A DNA stretch of 64,000 nucleotides from Archangium lansingense (GCF_026626635.1 NZ_JAPNKA010000001.1:9222501-9286500); one strand, 5' to 3'. Shown: positions 1 to 10,687, numbered from the stretch's first letter. Numbers and translations are program-made. The notes: generated by a model not told the origin, from the letters alone.

Positions 1-2125
1 TGTAGTGCCGGGTGAGGATCTCGTTGTAGCGCTCCTCCACCCGAGCCACCTCGGAGGCCAGCTCGACAATCTCGCGCTTCTTCTGCAGCGCACCCACGGC
101 GACGCCCTCGCGCTCGCCGCCGGTGATGGTGCCGTCCGGGCGGAACACCTCACCGTCCAGGGTGACGAGCGTGCACGTGGAGCCCTCGGCCTCGGCGTAC
201 GCCTTGGCCACTCCCAGGTCCTCCACGATGATCACGTCCCCGAGGATGAGCTGCACCACGGGCTTGAGCGTCTCCTCGCACGTCACCTCGTCGATGGCGC
301 GGGCCAGCACACCGGGACGCGACACGTCCGGCTGCACGGCGGAGGGCACGCGCTCGAGGGCGGGTACTGGCAGGAAGCTGCCACGGCCCTCGACGGCGGA
401 CTTGAGGTACTCCACCAACTCCACGCCCTTGTCGCGGCTCTCCACGACGACGTGCTGCAGCCGCTCGCCCAGCACGGCCTCCACCGCGCGCTCGTAGCGC
501 GGCGTGGTGGAGATGACGTCCGCCACCAGGCCGAAGATGCCCTGCTGCCGAGCCTCTTCACCGGCGCGCACCATCACCGCGCGCACGCCCTTGTCGAAGC
601 CCTCGTAGTCCTTCTGCAGCGCCTCCAGCGAGCCCAGCCGGCTGCGCTTGTCGCTCAGCTCCTCGCGCAGGCCGATGACCTGGACCTCGTTTTCCATGAA
701 GGCCTGACGCGTGCGCATCAGCGCCTCTTCCTCATGGCCCTTGCGCTCGGCCAGCTCCAGCGACAGGTGGCGGCTGTCCTCCACCCTGCGGGCCACGTTC
801 TGGCGCACGTCCTCGAGCTGCTTCTCCTGCTCGCGCAGCGCGTCCGCCTCGGCGCGGTTGCGGGTGCGCCGGGCCTCCAGGTCCGTCTTCTGACGGGCCA
901 GGTTGACGAGGTTGCTCTCGTGGTTGGCCAGGCGGCTCGCCACGGTGACGACCGCCGCCCGCTCCTGCTCCAGCCGCAGGGAGATCTCCGCCTGCAACTG
1001 GCTCACCCGGCGCAGCTCCTCCTGCGCCACCTTCATGGAGACCTCGTCCTCCTTCCACGAGCCGGCGATGTTGCTCAGCTCGGACTCGCGGGCGGCCATG
1101 GTCTCGGCCAGCTCGGACTGGCGCGAGCTGACGGTGTGCAGCTCGGTCTCGGACTGCGCCACCCGGGCGCTCGTCTCCTCCAGGTCCTTGCGCCAGTAGG
1201 CCAGGTCCTGGTCCGCGCGCTGCACGGCGCTCTCCAGCGTGTGCACCTCGGCGGAGAGCTTCTGCAGGGCCTCGGTCTCGGACTCCAGCGCGGTGCGGCG
1301 GTTGGTGATCATCACCTCCAGCTCGCGCAGCTTCTCGAGGTTCTCGCGCTCCTCGCCACCCAGGCTGTTGAGCTTCTCGCCCAGCATCTTGGACTCGGCG
1401 TGCAGCGCCAGGAAGCGGTGCGAGGCCGAGTGCAGATCGATCTCCCGCATGCGCGCCTTGAGCTTCTTGTACTTCTCGGCCTTCTTGGCCTGGCGCGAGA
1501 GGCTCTCCAGGCGGCGCTCCAGCTCGCCCGTCATGTCCGAGACGCGCAGGAGGTTGGCCTGGGTGGCCTCCAGCTTGCGCTCGGCGGCCTTGCGGCGGGA
1601 CTTGTACTTGGTGACGCCGGCGGCCTCCTCGATGAGGTTGCGCCGGTCCTCCGGCTTGCTGGAGACGATGAGGCCCACGCGGCCCTGCTCGATGATGGAG
1701 TAGGCCTTGGTGCCCACGCCGGTGCCGAGGAAGAGCTCGGTGATGTCCAGCAGGCGGCAGATGGTCTTGTTGATGAGGTACTCGGACTCGCCGCTGCGGA
1801 AGAGGCGGCGCGTCACGGTGACTTCCGGGAGGCCGGAGAGGTGAACGGGGAGCGTGTCCGTCTCGTCCACGTGGAAGGTGAGCGACACCTCGGCCATGGA
1901 CAGGGGCGGCTTGGACTCCGAGCCGTTGAAGATGACGTCCTCCATGCCGCGGCCGCGCAGGTTCTTGGCGCTCTGCTCGCCCATCACCCAGCGGATGGAG
2001 TCCACCACGTTCGACTTGCCACACCCGTTGGGGCCGACAATGCCCGTCACGCCGTCGTCGAACGTGAAGACGCTGCGCTCCATGAACGATTTGAAGCCAG
2101 TGATATCCAGGCGCTTGATTCGCAT
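1..2125 (-). CDS. smc: Chromosome segregation protein SMC, N-terminal 708 codons (runs off window)
   Basis: SMC is the ATPase subunit of the bacterial condensin that compacts and segregates the nucleoid. The reading frame starts at the ATG at 2125 (MRIKRLDITGFKSF) and is open to base 1, so the C-terminal half and stop lie outside the window. The N-terminal ATPase lobe carries the Walker A motif GPNGCGKSN at residues 31-39, followed by the characteristic SIRWVMGEQSAKNLRG stretch. From about residue 170 the sequence turns into a long Arg/Glu/Leu-rich coiled coil, and around residues 520-690 a globular glycine-containing segment corresponds to the hinge. Identification is secure from these family-specific motifs. 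It is transcribed away from the genes at 2.6 kb. Many apparent ORFs on the opposite strand here are shadows of its repetitive GC-rich coiled-coil codons. Confidence 0.96.
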   Translation of the reverse strand, partial: MRIKRLDITGFKSFMERSVFTFDDGVTGIVGPNGCGKSNVVDSIRWVMGEQSAKNLRGRGMEDVIFNGSESKPPLSMAEVSLTFHVDETDTLPVHLSGLPEVTVTRRLFRSGESEYLINKTICRLLDITELFLGTGVGTKAYSIIEQGRVGLIVSSKPEDRRNLIEEAAGVTKYKSRRKAAERKLEATQANLLRVSDMTGELERRLESLSRQAKKAEKYKKLKARMREIDLHSASHRFLALHAESKMLGEKLNSLGGEERENLEKLRELEVMITNRRTALESETEALQKLSAEVHTLESAVQRADQDLAYWRKDLEETSARVAQSETELHTVSSRQSELAETMAARESELSNIAGSWKEDEVSMKVAQEELRRVSQLQAEISLRLEQERAAVVTVASRLANHESNLVNLARQKTDLEARRTRNRAEADALREQEKQLEDVRQNVARRVEDSRHLSLELAERKGHEEEALMRTRQAFMENEVQVIGLREELSDKRSRLGSLEALQKDYEGFDKGVRAVMVRAGEEARQQGIFGLVADVISTTPRYERAVEAVLGERLQHVVVESRDKGVELVEYLKSAVEGRGSFLPVPALERVPSAVQPDVSRPGVLARAIDEVTCEETLKPVVQLILGDVIIVEDLGVAKAYAEAEGSTCTLVTLDGEVFRPDGTITGGEREGVAVGALQKKREIVELASEVARVEERYNEILTRHY

Positions 2126-2662
2126 GTGAAACGTGCTCCCGAGAGGTGAGCGGGCGGGCAGGAAAGCGTTCCGGAGGCCGAAAAATCGGCCTCGGAGCGA
2201 TCAGACGAGTAGCACGCTGGATCTCAGCCGATCAAGCATGACCCTGCCATGCATGACGATATGCGAGCAGGCAAGCATGGCGCCCACCGGCCTGACGACC
2301 GGGGGGTTGTACGGGCGAGAACAGACCCTACCCTTCCTCATCCGATTCCACAGGCGACCTCCTCTCGGGCCCCTGCCTGCTCTCTCGCTCCTCGTGAGAG
2401 CAGCCTCGCGGGCATAGCAGGTCGGTCTGACACGGCCGCTCCCCAGGCGAGCAACCGCTGGAGGACGCGCTACGAACCGCTACAGGCCTGACCCATCCTG
2501 TCTCCTCCTGCTTCAGCTGACGGCCGACGGACGACGCGGGAGGTACACAATCCGCGCAGACCCCCGTGCAGCCCGGTGCACAGGGGGCCCTGCAAGCGCC
2601 TTCAAGTGCCAGGATTTCCAGCGGCGCCCGCCCGTGGCCCGTCCGCTGCAAGACAGGGCGGC
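2126..2662. other. Intergenic region between divergent smc and a secreted-protein gene
   Basis: About 540 bases separate the smc start from the next gene, which is read the other way, so promoters for both must lie here. I see no convincing coding frame, tRNA or strong inverted repeat. Short ORFs in it have no recognisable content and unbalanced codon use. Confidence 0.5.
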
Positions 2663-3673
2663 ATGTTCGCAACCACGACATCCCTCGCCCTGGCGTTGGT
2701 GGTGACCCTCACACAGCAGGAGCTCACGCCCGCCGAGCCCCCCGTCCCCGCTGCGGTGGTGGAGACACCCGCCCCTTCCGAGCCCGTGTCCGCGGAGGCC
2801 ACCGCGGCTCCTGTTCCCGAAAGTGCCCTCGCGACGGAGGAGGACCCCGGGAAGCAGCAGCTCTCGCGCATCACCCTGAAGGACGGGCAGGAGCTGCACG
2901 GCGTGGTGGTGCGCCAGGACAACCGGATCGTCGTGGTGGAGCTGGCGGATGGCGATCGCCTGGAGCTGCCGGCCCGGCAGGTGAAGAGCATCGTCGCCGA
3001 ACGAAATGCTCAGGTCCGGGACAATGGGGAGATCTGGTTCCAGGATCCCAACCGCACTCGCTACCTCTACGCGCCCAGCGGGATGATGCTGCGCCAGGGC
3101 GAGGGCTACTTCTCCCAGAAAGAGCTCTTCTTCTCCTCGATCAACTACGGCCTGACGGATCACATCACCCTCCAGGCCGGCGCGGTGCTCCCGGCGTGGT
3201 TGATCGACGGCGGCTTCAACCTCATCGGAGGCGTCAAGGTAGGCGCCTCGGTGGGAGACAAGCTGCACCTGGCCGTTGGCGCACAGGGACTCGTCCTCCC
3301 CGGACTGTCGGGCGGTGGGTTCGGGAGCACGGTGGGCTTCCTCTTCGGAACGGCCACCTACGGCACGCCAGACGCGCACCTGTCCGTGGCCCTGGGCAAA
3401 CCCTTCATGCTCTCCAACAACCAGGACGCCATCAGCCCCTACTACATCGTCGCGGTCAGCGGAAACGTGCGGGTGACCCAGCGGCTCGCGCTCGTCACGG
3501 AGAACTGGCTGGTGCCAAACCTCGACGTGAACCTCGGCGGGGAGCTCCCGATGCTCAACTCCCTGGCGGTACGCATCTTCGGTGAGAGCTGGGCCGTGGA
3601 CCTCGGCGCGATTCGCGTGCCGGGCACGATCATCCCCATCCCCTGGGTCGACTTCGCCTACAACTTCGGCTGA
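2663..3673 (+). CDS. Secreted protein of unknown function with an SH3/LSm-like segment
   Basis: A protein of 336 residues. I start it at the ATG at 2663 rather than at the upstream in-frame ATG at 2576 because the former places a signal peptide (MFATTTSLALALVVTLTQQ) at the extreme N terminus. A Pro/Ala-rich linker follows to about residue 65. Residues about 70-110 (LKDGQELHGVVVRQDNRIVV...LPARQVKSI) read as a small beta-barrel of the kind often found in Myxococcota secreted proteins. The remaining 200 residues alternate hydrophobic and glycine-rich strands (ITLQAGAVLPAWLIDGG, KVGASVGDKLHLAVGAQG) and end in an aromatic residue near the C terminus, which suggests an outer-membrane or periplasmic beta structure. 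Function is unknown. Confidence 0.75.
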   Translation: MFATTTSLALALVVTLTQQELTPAEPPVPAAVVETPAPSEPVSAEATAAPVPESALATEEDPGKQQLSRITLKDGQELHGVVVRQDNRIVVVELADGDRLELPARQVKSIVAERNAQVRDNGEIWFQDPNRTRYLYAPSGMMLRQGEGYFSQKELFFSSINYGLTDHITLQAGAVLPAWLIDGGFNLIGGVKVGASVGDKLHLAVGAQGLVLPGLSGGGFGSTVGFLFGTATYGTPDAHLSVALGKPFMLSNNQDAISPYYIVAVSGNVRVTQRLALVTENWLVPNLDVNLGGELPMLNSLAVRIFGESWAVDLGAIRVPGTIIPIPWVDFAYNFG

Positions 3674-3704
3674 CACCGGGCGGCTGGCGTAGGCTGGGAG
3701 GGCC

Positions 3705-4967
3705 ATGGCCCTCGTCATCCGCTACCGCTGTCATGCCTGTGGTGCCCACGTGGACGCCACGGGTCACGCCTCCTGGGTGCGCTGCGGCTACTGCCGTGCG
3801 CTCGTGGGTGTCGACTGGCAGGCGTGGTTCGAGTCCCCCGAGTACGGCGAATGGTTGCGGAGCTATGCCGAGATGGCTCCGAAGTTCACCGTCCTGCAGC
3901 AGCACCTGGACGAGGCCCGGAGCGCCGCCCGGGACGGCCGGCTGGACGAGGCGGAGCGACACCTGCGAGAGGTGGCCGCACTCCAGATAGAGCTGACGCC
4001 GCAGCACTTCCCGCCGGAGGTCCGCACCGACTCGGCCTACCGCGAGCGCTACCTCCGCTACGAGTCCTGGGTCCGCCTGCAAGTCATCGTGGACCCCACC
4101 CTCGCCGCGCTCGACGCGGAAATCCAGCGGACCAGCACCTCGATGGACCTGAGGGAGCCTGTCCCCACGGTGGAGAAGGTGCTGGAGCTCGTGCGCCGGC
4201 AGTACTCACGCCTCGCCACCCTGCCGGGCTTCGAGGACCCCGACGACATGCCGCCCGCCTCGCGCAGCCGGCTGGGCCTCTCGCTGATCGTCAACGCCTA
4301 CCTGCCGCTACTCTCCCCCGAGCACCGGCTCCCGCTGCTGCGGAGCGTGCACGGGGCCAACAACGTCCTGGAGACCGGGACCTCGGCCTCGGACGAAGTG
4401 GGTGTCTACCTCGAGTGGACGTGCCCCCGCTGCGGGCTGGTGTCATTCCAGGGCCGCACCGCGACGGAGCTCATCTGCGTCGGGTGCTTCTACAAGCGTC
4501 CCCTCTCCCCAGAAGTGCTCGGGCTGAACGAGGTCTCCAGCCGCTGCGGGAGCTGCGGCCACGCCGTGACGATCCCCGAGGGAGTGCTGGAGCAGCCCTG
4601 CGGCACGTGTGGCGCGACGGTGCGGCGGATCGCCCGGACTGGCGCGGTGGAGCAGGCGTTCTCGCGCGACATGATGGCGCAGTACGGCACGGGGCTTCCG
4701 CAAGCGGGCGTCCCCGGCCTCCCCGTCACCGAAGCCAACCGGTGGGAGCCGCGCCTCGCCGGGTTGGCGCGGCAGGCGAACTGGTACGCGACAATGGTTC
4801 CGCTGTCCCGCTACGTGGCAGTGGTCCGCCAGAGCTTCCCGGAGCTGACCGATGCGGAACGCGCCGCGCTGCTGGAGCGTGTGGGGGAGCTGAGGAATTT
4901 CGAGGGACTGTCGGACGATGGCCGGACCCGGCTCGCCGAAACACGGGCGCGGCTGCTGGGCCTGTGA
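3705..4967 (+). CDS. Zinc-ribbon protein of unknown function
   Basis: A 420-residue cytoplasmic protein beginning at the ATG at 3705, preceded by a good ribosome site (GGGAGGGCC). It opens with a zinc ribbon, CHAC (residues 9-12) paired with CGYC (about 27-30). A helical middle of about 200 residues follows, including EARSAARDGRLDEAERHL, which resembles a TPR-like helix pair. A second cluster of cysteine pairs lies at about residues 227-305 (CPRC, CVGC, CGSC, CGTC), consistent with two more zinc ribbons. No enzyme motif is visible. The gene is 31 bases after the preceding secreted-protein gene and converges on the acyltransferase gene with only 3 bases between the stops. A nucleic-acid or protein-docking role is possible but is only inference. 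Confidence 0.75.
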   Translation: MALVIRYRCHACGAHVDATGHASWVRCGYCRALVGVDWQAWFESPEYGEWLRSYAEMAPKFTVLQQHLDEARSAARDGRLDEAERHLREVAALQIELTPQHFPPEVRTDSAYRERYLRYESWVRLQVIVDPTLAALDAEIQRTSTSMDLREPVPTVEKVLELVRRQYSRLATLPGFEDPDDMPPASRSRLGLSLIVNAYLPLLSPEHRLPLLRSVHGANNVLETGTSASDEVGVYLEWTCPRCGLVSFQGRTATELICVGCFYKRPLSPEVLGLNEVSSRCGSCGHAVTIPEGVLEQPCGTCGATVRRIARTGAVEQAFSRDMMAQYGTGLPQAGVPGLPVTEANRWEPRLAGLARQANWYATMVPLSRYVAVVRQSFPELTDAERAALLERVGELRNFEGLSDDGRTRLAETRARLLGL

Positions 4968-4970
4968 CGC

Positions 4971-6122
4971 TCAGCGCTTGAGGCGACGGGCCCACTCGAC
5001 GCAGGGGGCCTCCACCCAGGTGTGCAGCAGGTGGGCCGAGGCAACGCTCGCCGCCAGGACAACGCCGAGGAACAGCAGGGCCACCCCGTCCGATGGCTCG
5101 ACGACGCGCACCCGGATGGACATGAACAGCATGCACAGGGGCAAGTGCACCAGGTAGATGCTGTACGAGATGCGGCCCAGGTACTGGAACGGCCTGGGTG
5201 AGAGCCAGGAGAAGAGCCGCTGGCGGCGCCCGGCCACGTAGAGCAGGGAGCAGGTGGCAGCCGCCGCGAAGGTACTGCTGTCAGGGAGCCAGAGGAACAC
5301 GCCCCACAGCAGCAGGATGAGGGCATACCAGGCCCCGCGGGGCAGACGACCCTCGAGCGCCCACCACGTCAACGCGCCCGCCAGGAAGATGTACGCGTGG
5401 GGGAGCAGAGACTGGGTGACTGCCTTCGTCTCCACGGGCACCAGGCCCGAGGGCCAGGCCAGCAGCGGCACGAAGAGGGCGGCGAAGAACCCCGGGACCA
5501 CTCCATCGCGCCCCAACCGCCGCGAGAGCGCCTGGGCGAGCCCCAGCAGCACCGCGAACGACAGGTAGAACTGGAACTCGACGCACAGGGTCCAGAAAGC
5601 GACGTTGATCTGCCCGTACCCTGCGAGGTCCTGCAGGTAGAGCAGGTGCGTGAGCAGTTGCATGCCGGAGGGCCAGTCGGCGGGCTTCCCGGTCATCACC
5701 GTGCGCAGGAGCAGGAAGCCGCAGAACAGGCCAAGGGCCACCCAGTAGGGAGGATCCAGGCGCATCGAGCGACGGAGGATGAAGTTGCCGACGCCCCCAG
5801 GAGACAGCCGGATGCGGCGCAGCGTGTAGGCGATGACGAAGCCGCTCAGCGCGAAGAACACCTCGACGCCGCGGCGCCCGAAGAGGGCCACCTGCACCAT
5901 CCACTCGGACAGGGCCCCCGCCCCGGGGAACATGAAGAGGCCCGCGGCATGCGGCAGCACCACGGCGAGCGCGGCGAACCCGCGCAGTCCATCCACCAGG
6001 GTCATCCGGCGGACGGAGGCCCCGGCCTCGCGAGCGCCCTCCCCTTCCCCGGGGACAGGCTGGAGCCCAGGGTCATCCCGACGCAGCGCGTCAGGAGCAG
6101 GAGTGGAGGGAGAGGACGGCAT
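4971..6122 (-). CDS. Acyltransferase 3 family membrane protein (OafA/YrhL type)
   Basis: This integral membrane protein belongs to the acyltransferase-3 family, which transfers acetyl or other acyl groups to sugars of LPS, peptidoglycan or secondary metabolites. After a short polar N terminus the family signature appears as LVDGLRGFAALAVVLPHAAG, with the conserved catalytic-type His in LPHA. About ten hydrophobic segments follow; an R..DPPYW motif matches the family's R-x-x-P-x-Y-W region. I start at the ATG at 6122 because longer frames would overlap the upstream gene; the ATG at 6005 (MTLVDGLRG) is an alternative that would match the shorter family members. It is the last gene of a minus-strand operon with the CNNM/CBS and TPR genes. 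The acceptor cannot be predicted. Confidence 0.88.
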   Translation of the reverse strand: MPSSPSTPAPDALRRDDPGLQPVPGEGEGAREAGASVRRMTLVDGLRGFAALAVVLPHAAGLFMFPGAGALSEWMVQVALFGRRGVEVFFALSGFVIAYTLRRIRLSPGGVGNFILRRSMRLDPPYWVALGLFCGFLLLRTVMTGKPADWPSGMQLLTHLLYLQDLAGYGQINVAFWTLCVEFQFYLSFAVLLGLAQALSRRLGRDGVVPGFFAALFVPLLAWPSGLVPVETKAVTQSLLPHAYIFLAGALTWWALEGRLPRGAWYALILLLWGVFLWLPDSSTFAAAATCSLLYVAGRRQRLFSWLSPRPFQYLGRISYSIYLVHLPLCMLFMSIRVRVVEPSDGVALLFLGVVLAASVASAHLLHTWVEAPCVEWARRLKR

Positions 6123-6148
6123 GCGGGGCGGCAACAAACGAGGACGGC

Positions 6149-7495
6149 TCAGGCATCCGGAGCCGCCACCACCGGGGGTTTGGGGCTCGCCTGGGGCTCG
6201 ACCGTGACCCGAACCACGCGCGGCCCTTCCACCTCTTCCACCTGGATGCGCCACATGTCCAGCTTGAGCGAGTCCCCCTTCTCGGGGATGCGCCCCAGCC
6301 GGGCCATGAGGTAGCCGGCGATCGTCGTCACCTCGACGTCCTCGTCCTCGACGTCGAACGAGACGTCCAGCCGATCCTCCAGGTCATCCAACTGGGCGGT
6401 GCCGGGCAGCTCGAAGCGGCCTCCGGGCAGGGCGCGCACCTCGTCCACCCGCCGCCCCAGCTCGGCCACGTCGCCCACCACCTCGGCCACCACGTCCGCG
6501 AGGGTGACCAGGCCCGAGGTACCACCGTGCTCGTCCACCACCAGGGCGATCTGCCGGCGGCGGCGGCGAAACTCGGTGAGCAGCTGCTCCAGCGTGACGT
6601 GCTCCGGGATGTAGAGCACCGGCCGCTGCACCTGGGCCAGGCTGCGCAGCTCGCCCTTGGACAGGAGGAAGAAGAGGTCCTTCACGTTCACCACCCCCTC
6701 CACCTCGTCCATGTTCCCCCGGGCCACCGGCAGCCACGTGTGGCCCGCTGCACGCGCGTCCGCGACGCACTTGTCCAGCGGCTCCTCCACGTCCAGGAAC
6801 TTCACCTGGTTGCGCGGCACCATCACCTGGCGGGCCGTCTTCTGCGCCATCTCCAGCGAGCGCTCCAGCAGCTCCGCGCGCGCCGTGGTGATGGCGCCTG
6901 CCTGCGCCGAGCTGTGGAGGATGACGCGCAGCTCCTCCTCGCTGTGTGCTTCCTGGGACTCGTGCGCGCCGTGCAGCCCGAAGACCCTCAGCAGCCACCC
7001 CGCCACGCCATTGAGCAACCAGATGGCCGGGTAGAAGACGAAGTAGAAGACCCGCATGGGCAGGGCCACGGCCAGCGTCGTGTCCTCGGCGCGCTGGATG
7101 GCGAAGCTCTTGGGCGCCAACTCCCCCACCACGATGTGCAGGAAGGTGATGATGGCGAAGGCGATGGCCACCGCCAGCGTGGACGCCAGCGCGGGCGCCG
7201 TCGCCTCCGGCACCACCCGCAGGAGCACCGGCGCCAGTAGGTGGGCGAACGCCGGCTCACCCAGCCAGCCCAGCCCCAGCGACGCGAGGGTGATTCCGAA
7301 CTGCGTGGCGGACAGGTAGGCGTCCAGCTTCTCCACCATCTTCAGGGCGCCGCCGGCACCCGGCCGCCCCTCATCCACCAGCGCCTGGAGGCGCGTCTGG
7401 CGGACCTTCACGATGGCGAACTCGGTCGCCACGAAGAACCCATTCGCGAAGACCAGCAGGATCGCCAGTCCGAGGTAGACCCATTCCAATTCCAT
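6149..7495 (-). CDS. CNNM/CorC-family membrane protein with CBS pair (hemolysin C type)
   Basis: A 448-residue protein with the full architecture of the CNNM/CorC/HlyC family, associated with magnesium or other divalent-cation export. Residues 1-190 form the DUF21 transmembrane domain (LGLAILLVFANGFFVATEFAIVK... and several more hydrophobic segments, including LASLGLGWLGEPA). Residues about 205-330 are the paired CBS domains (MVPRNQVKFLDVEEPLDKCV; RRRRRQIALVVDEHGGTSGLVT). The C terminus (about 350-435) is the CorC_HlyC domain ending in VEGPRVVRVTVEP. It follows the TPR gene by 16 bases and precedes the acyltransferase gene by 26 bases, suggesting one transcript. The name hemolysin is historical; transport or envelope stress function is more likely. 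Confidence 0.92.
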   Translation of the reverse strand: MELEWVYLGLAILLVFANGFFVATEFAIVKVRQTRLQALVDEGRPGAGGALKMVEKLDAYLSATQFGITLASLGLGWLGEPAFAHLLAPVLLRVVPEATAPALASTLAVAIAFAIITFLHIVVGELAPKSFAIQRAEDTTLAVALPMRVFYFVFYPAIWLLNGVAGWLLRVFGLHGAHESQEAHSEEELRVILHSSAQAGAITTARAELLERSLEMAQKTARQVMVPRNQVKFLDVEEPLDKCVADARAAGHTWLPVARGNMDEVEGVVNVKDLFFLLSKGELRSLAQVQRPVLYIPEHVTLEQLLTEFRRRRRQIALVVDEHGGTSGLVTLADVVAEVVGDVAELGRRVDEVRALPGGRFELPGTAQLDDLEDRLDVSFDVEDEDVEVTTIAGYLMARLGRIPEKGDSLKLDMWRIQVEEVEGPRVVRVTVEPQASPKPPVVAAPDA

Positions 7496-7511
7496 AAATG
7501 AGCTCAGACGC

Positions 7512-8327
7512 TCAGAAGAGCGCCTCGAACTCGGGGTCGCCCTTCAGAGCGTCGAACATCGTATCCGTGGCCAGCCAGCCCTGCACTTTTTGGCGATCCG
7601 CCGCCACGGACTTCTGCAGGTAGGTCAACGCTTCGGCCCGCCGGCCCCAGAGCGCGTAGAGGGCCGCCAGGTTGTAGTTGAGCAGCAGATCCTCGGCGTT
7701 GAGGGCGCGCGCCTTCTCATAGGAGCGCTCGGCCTCGGCGTAGAAGCCCTTCTGGGCGTAGCAGATGCCCAGGTCCAGGTGCGCCTCGAAGTTCTCCGGC
7801 TCCAGGCGCACCACGTCCTTCAGCTGGGTGATGGCCGAGCGGTAGTCCCCCTCGTCCATGAGCAGCGCGGCGAGCTCGTGCCGGGGGAAGGCGTCCTGCG
7901 GATCCAACTCGATGGCCGTCTGCAGCTCGCGCATGGCCTCCTCGATGCGGCCCTGGTCCGCATAGGTGAGGCCCAGGTTGAGGTGCGCGTCCGGGTACTC
8001 GGGGTCCAGCTCGATGGCCTCGCGGTACTCGGTCACCGCCATCTCGGCCGCATGCGAGGACAGGAAGCAGGCGAGGTTGTAGTGCGCGGTGGGACTCTCC
8101 GGCTCCAGCTTGAGCGCGGTGAGGTACTCACCCAGGGCCTCGCGGAAGAGCTTCTTCTCCGCATAGACGGTGGCGAGGTTGTCGTGCGCGTGGGCGGAGT
8201 CCGGATCGAGATCGATCGCCTTCTTGAACTCCTTGATCGCCTCATCCAACCACCCGCGGTCGGCCAGTTCGATGCCGCGCGAGTTGTGCTCGTCGGAGAG
8301 CGCGATGTTGTCCTTTTCCCTGGCCAT
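7512..8327 (-). CDS. Tetratricopeptide repeat protein
   Basis: A 271-residue protein made almost wholly of TPR units. The start is the ATG at 8327 (MAREKDNIALSDEHNS); the open frame continues upstream but that part has no natural-looking sequence. Repeats recur every 34 residues, for example GWLDEAIKEFKKAIDLDPDS, FREALGEYLTALKLEPESP, MAVTEYREAIELDPEYPDA and RIEEAMRELQTAIELDPQD, about six to seven in all, ending in LKGDPEFEALF. There is no signal peptide, so it is probably a cytoplasmic scaffold. It leads the three-gene operon with the CNNM/CBS protein and acyltransferase. Confidence 0.9.
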   Translation of the reverse strand: MAREKDNIALSDEHNSRGIELADRGWLDEAIKEFKKAIDLDPDSAHAHDNLATVYAEKKLFREALGEYLTALKLEPESPTAHYNLACFLSSHAAEMAVTEYREAIELDPEYPDAHLNLGLTYADQGRIEEAMRELQTAIELDPQDAFPRHELAALLMDEGDYRSAITQLKDVVRLEPENFEAHLDLGICYAQKGFYAEAERSYEKARALNAEDLLLNYNLAALYALWGRRAEALTYLQKSVAADRQKVQGWLATDTMFDALKGDPEFEALF

Positions 8328-8475
8328 GAATTCGCGGGGCAATGTACGCGCCGCCACTTTGGGGGCGCAAGGAAGAGTCAAGCTGCCCCGAAAGGGTCCG
8401 CCCCGGGGGACTCCGGCGCGGAAGGGGGATGCTTGCCCCCTCCCCCGGAAACCAGGGGAGGAGGCGGACAGCAAA

Positions 8476-8580
8476 CTACTTGCGGCGCTCGCGAGCGCGG
8501 CGGCGCTTGAGGGCCGCCTTCTTCGTGGAAGCGCGATTGGACAGCTTCTTCTTGCTGCGATTTCCCTTCTGGGCAGGCAT
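8476..8580 (-). CDS. 34-residue highly basic protein of unknown function
   Basis: A complete short gene: ATG at 8580, stop TAG at 8476-8478, and a ribosome site GGAG about ten bases upstream (on the minus strand, ACGGAGTACCAGAAG before ATG). The product begins MPAQKGNRSKKKLSNRAS and ends RRRARERRK; more than half its residues are Lys or Arg. It has no acidic stretch or hydrophobic core, so it is most likely an RNA-bound protein, in the manner of tiny ribosomal proteins. It lies divergently from prfA (start 8733), and translation genes sit next to it. It does not match the THX or L36/L34 sequences I know, so I give no symbol. Protein-like codon use and the ribosome site make the gene credible. 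Confidence 0.72.
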   Translation of the reverse strand: MPAQKGNRSKKKLSNRASTKKAALKRRRARERRK

Positions 8581-8732
8581 CTTCTGGTACTCCGTATGGG
8601 CGGAAGTGGGCCGCAATGGCGGCAGCGAACCGCCCTTTTTTCACGCCCCCGGCCTGGAAGTCCACGGAATTTCTTGACCCCGTCCGGCCTTGCCAGGGGC
8701 CGGACAACGGGGCACAACCCCCACCCAGACCG

Positions 8733-9817
<1,085 letters not shown>

Positions 9818-9821
<4 letters not shown>

Positions 9822-10687
9822 GCAGCGAGAACTGGACCGTCCGAAAAATCCTCACCTGGACGACCCAGCACTTCGAGAAGCGCGGGATAGACGCGCCCCG
9901 GCTCACCACCGAGGTGCTGCTCGCCCACGCGCTGAAGACGACCCGGGTGCGCCTGTACGTGGACCTGGATCGGCCGCTGGAGAAGGCGGAGCTGGCCACC
10001 TTCCGCGCCCTCATCGAGCGGCGCATGGCGGGCGAGCCCACCCAGTACCTCACCGGCGTGCGGGAGTTCTACAACCGCTCCTTCAAGGTGGACGCGCGGG
10101 TGCTCATCCCCCGGCCGGAGACGGAGCTGCTGGTGGAGGCCGCCCTGCACAAGCTGCCCAAGGACGGCCCCGGCATGGCGCTGGACGTGTGCACCGGCTC
10201 GGGCTGCATCGCCATCAGCCTGGCGGCCGAGCGTCCCCAGGCCTCGGTGATGGCCACGGACCTCTCCCCGGATGCCTGTGCGCTGGCCCGGGAGAATGCC
10301 CAGGCCCTGGGGGTGTCTGAGCGGGTGACGGTGCTCCAGGGTAACCTCTACGCCGCCCTACCCCCGGACGCCCGCTTCGACGTGGTGGTGTCCAACCCGC
10401 CCTATATCGCCACGGAGGAGATCGCCACCCTGTCGGCCGAGGTGCGCCGGGAGCCCCACATGGCGCTGGACGGCGGACCGGACGGGCTGGTGCTCATCCG
10501 CAAGGTCATCGAGGGGGCTCGCCGAGTCCTCAAACCTGGCGGGCTGCTTGCAATGGAGATTGGCGAGACGCAGGGCGATGCTGTGAAGGCCCTCCTCCAG
10601 GCCGCGGGTTTCGACGACGCGCGGGTGGAGAAGGACCTGGAGCGGCGAGATCGCCTCGCATTTGGGACACAGCCTGTGGCTGCTTAG
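9818..10687 (+). CDS. prmC: Release factor glutamine methyltransferase PrmC/HemK
   Basis: This SAM-dependent enzyme N5-methylates the glutamine of the GGQ motif of release factors RF1 and RF2. The 289-residue product shows an N-terminal helical RF-binding domain (to about residue 90), the SAM-binding motif I LDVCTGSGCIAISLA at about residues 125-139, and the catalytic NPPY at residues 193-196 (SNPPYIATEEI). Its ATG overlaps the prfA stop by four bases, and murA follows after 22 bases. Length and motif order are those of the family. Confidence 0.96.

Noticed and set aside
5..2149. A 714-codon open frame on the plus strand
   Set aside because: It is the shadow of smc on the other strand: the composition is skewed to Leu, Arg, Gly, His and Val, with no motif, and the minus strand carries a clear SMC with Walker A.
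2240..2500. A short gene in the gap after smc (MTICEQASM... and others)
   Set aside because: No ribosome site, no protein-like codon use, and frames overlap each other without preference.
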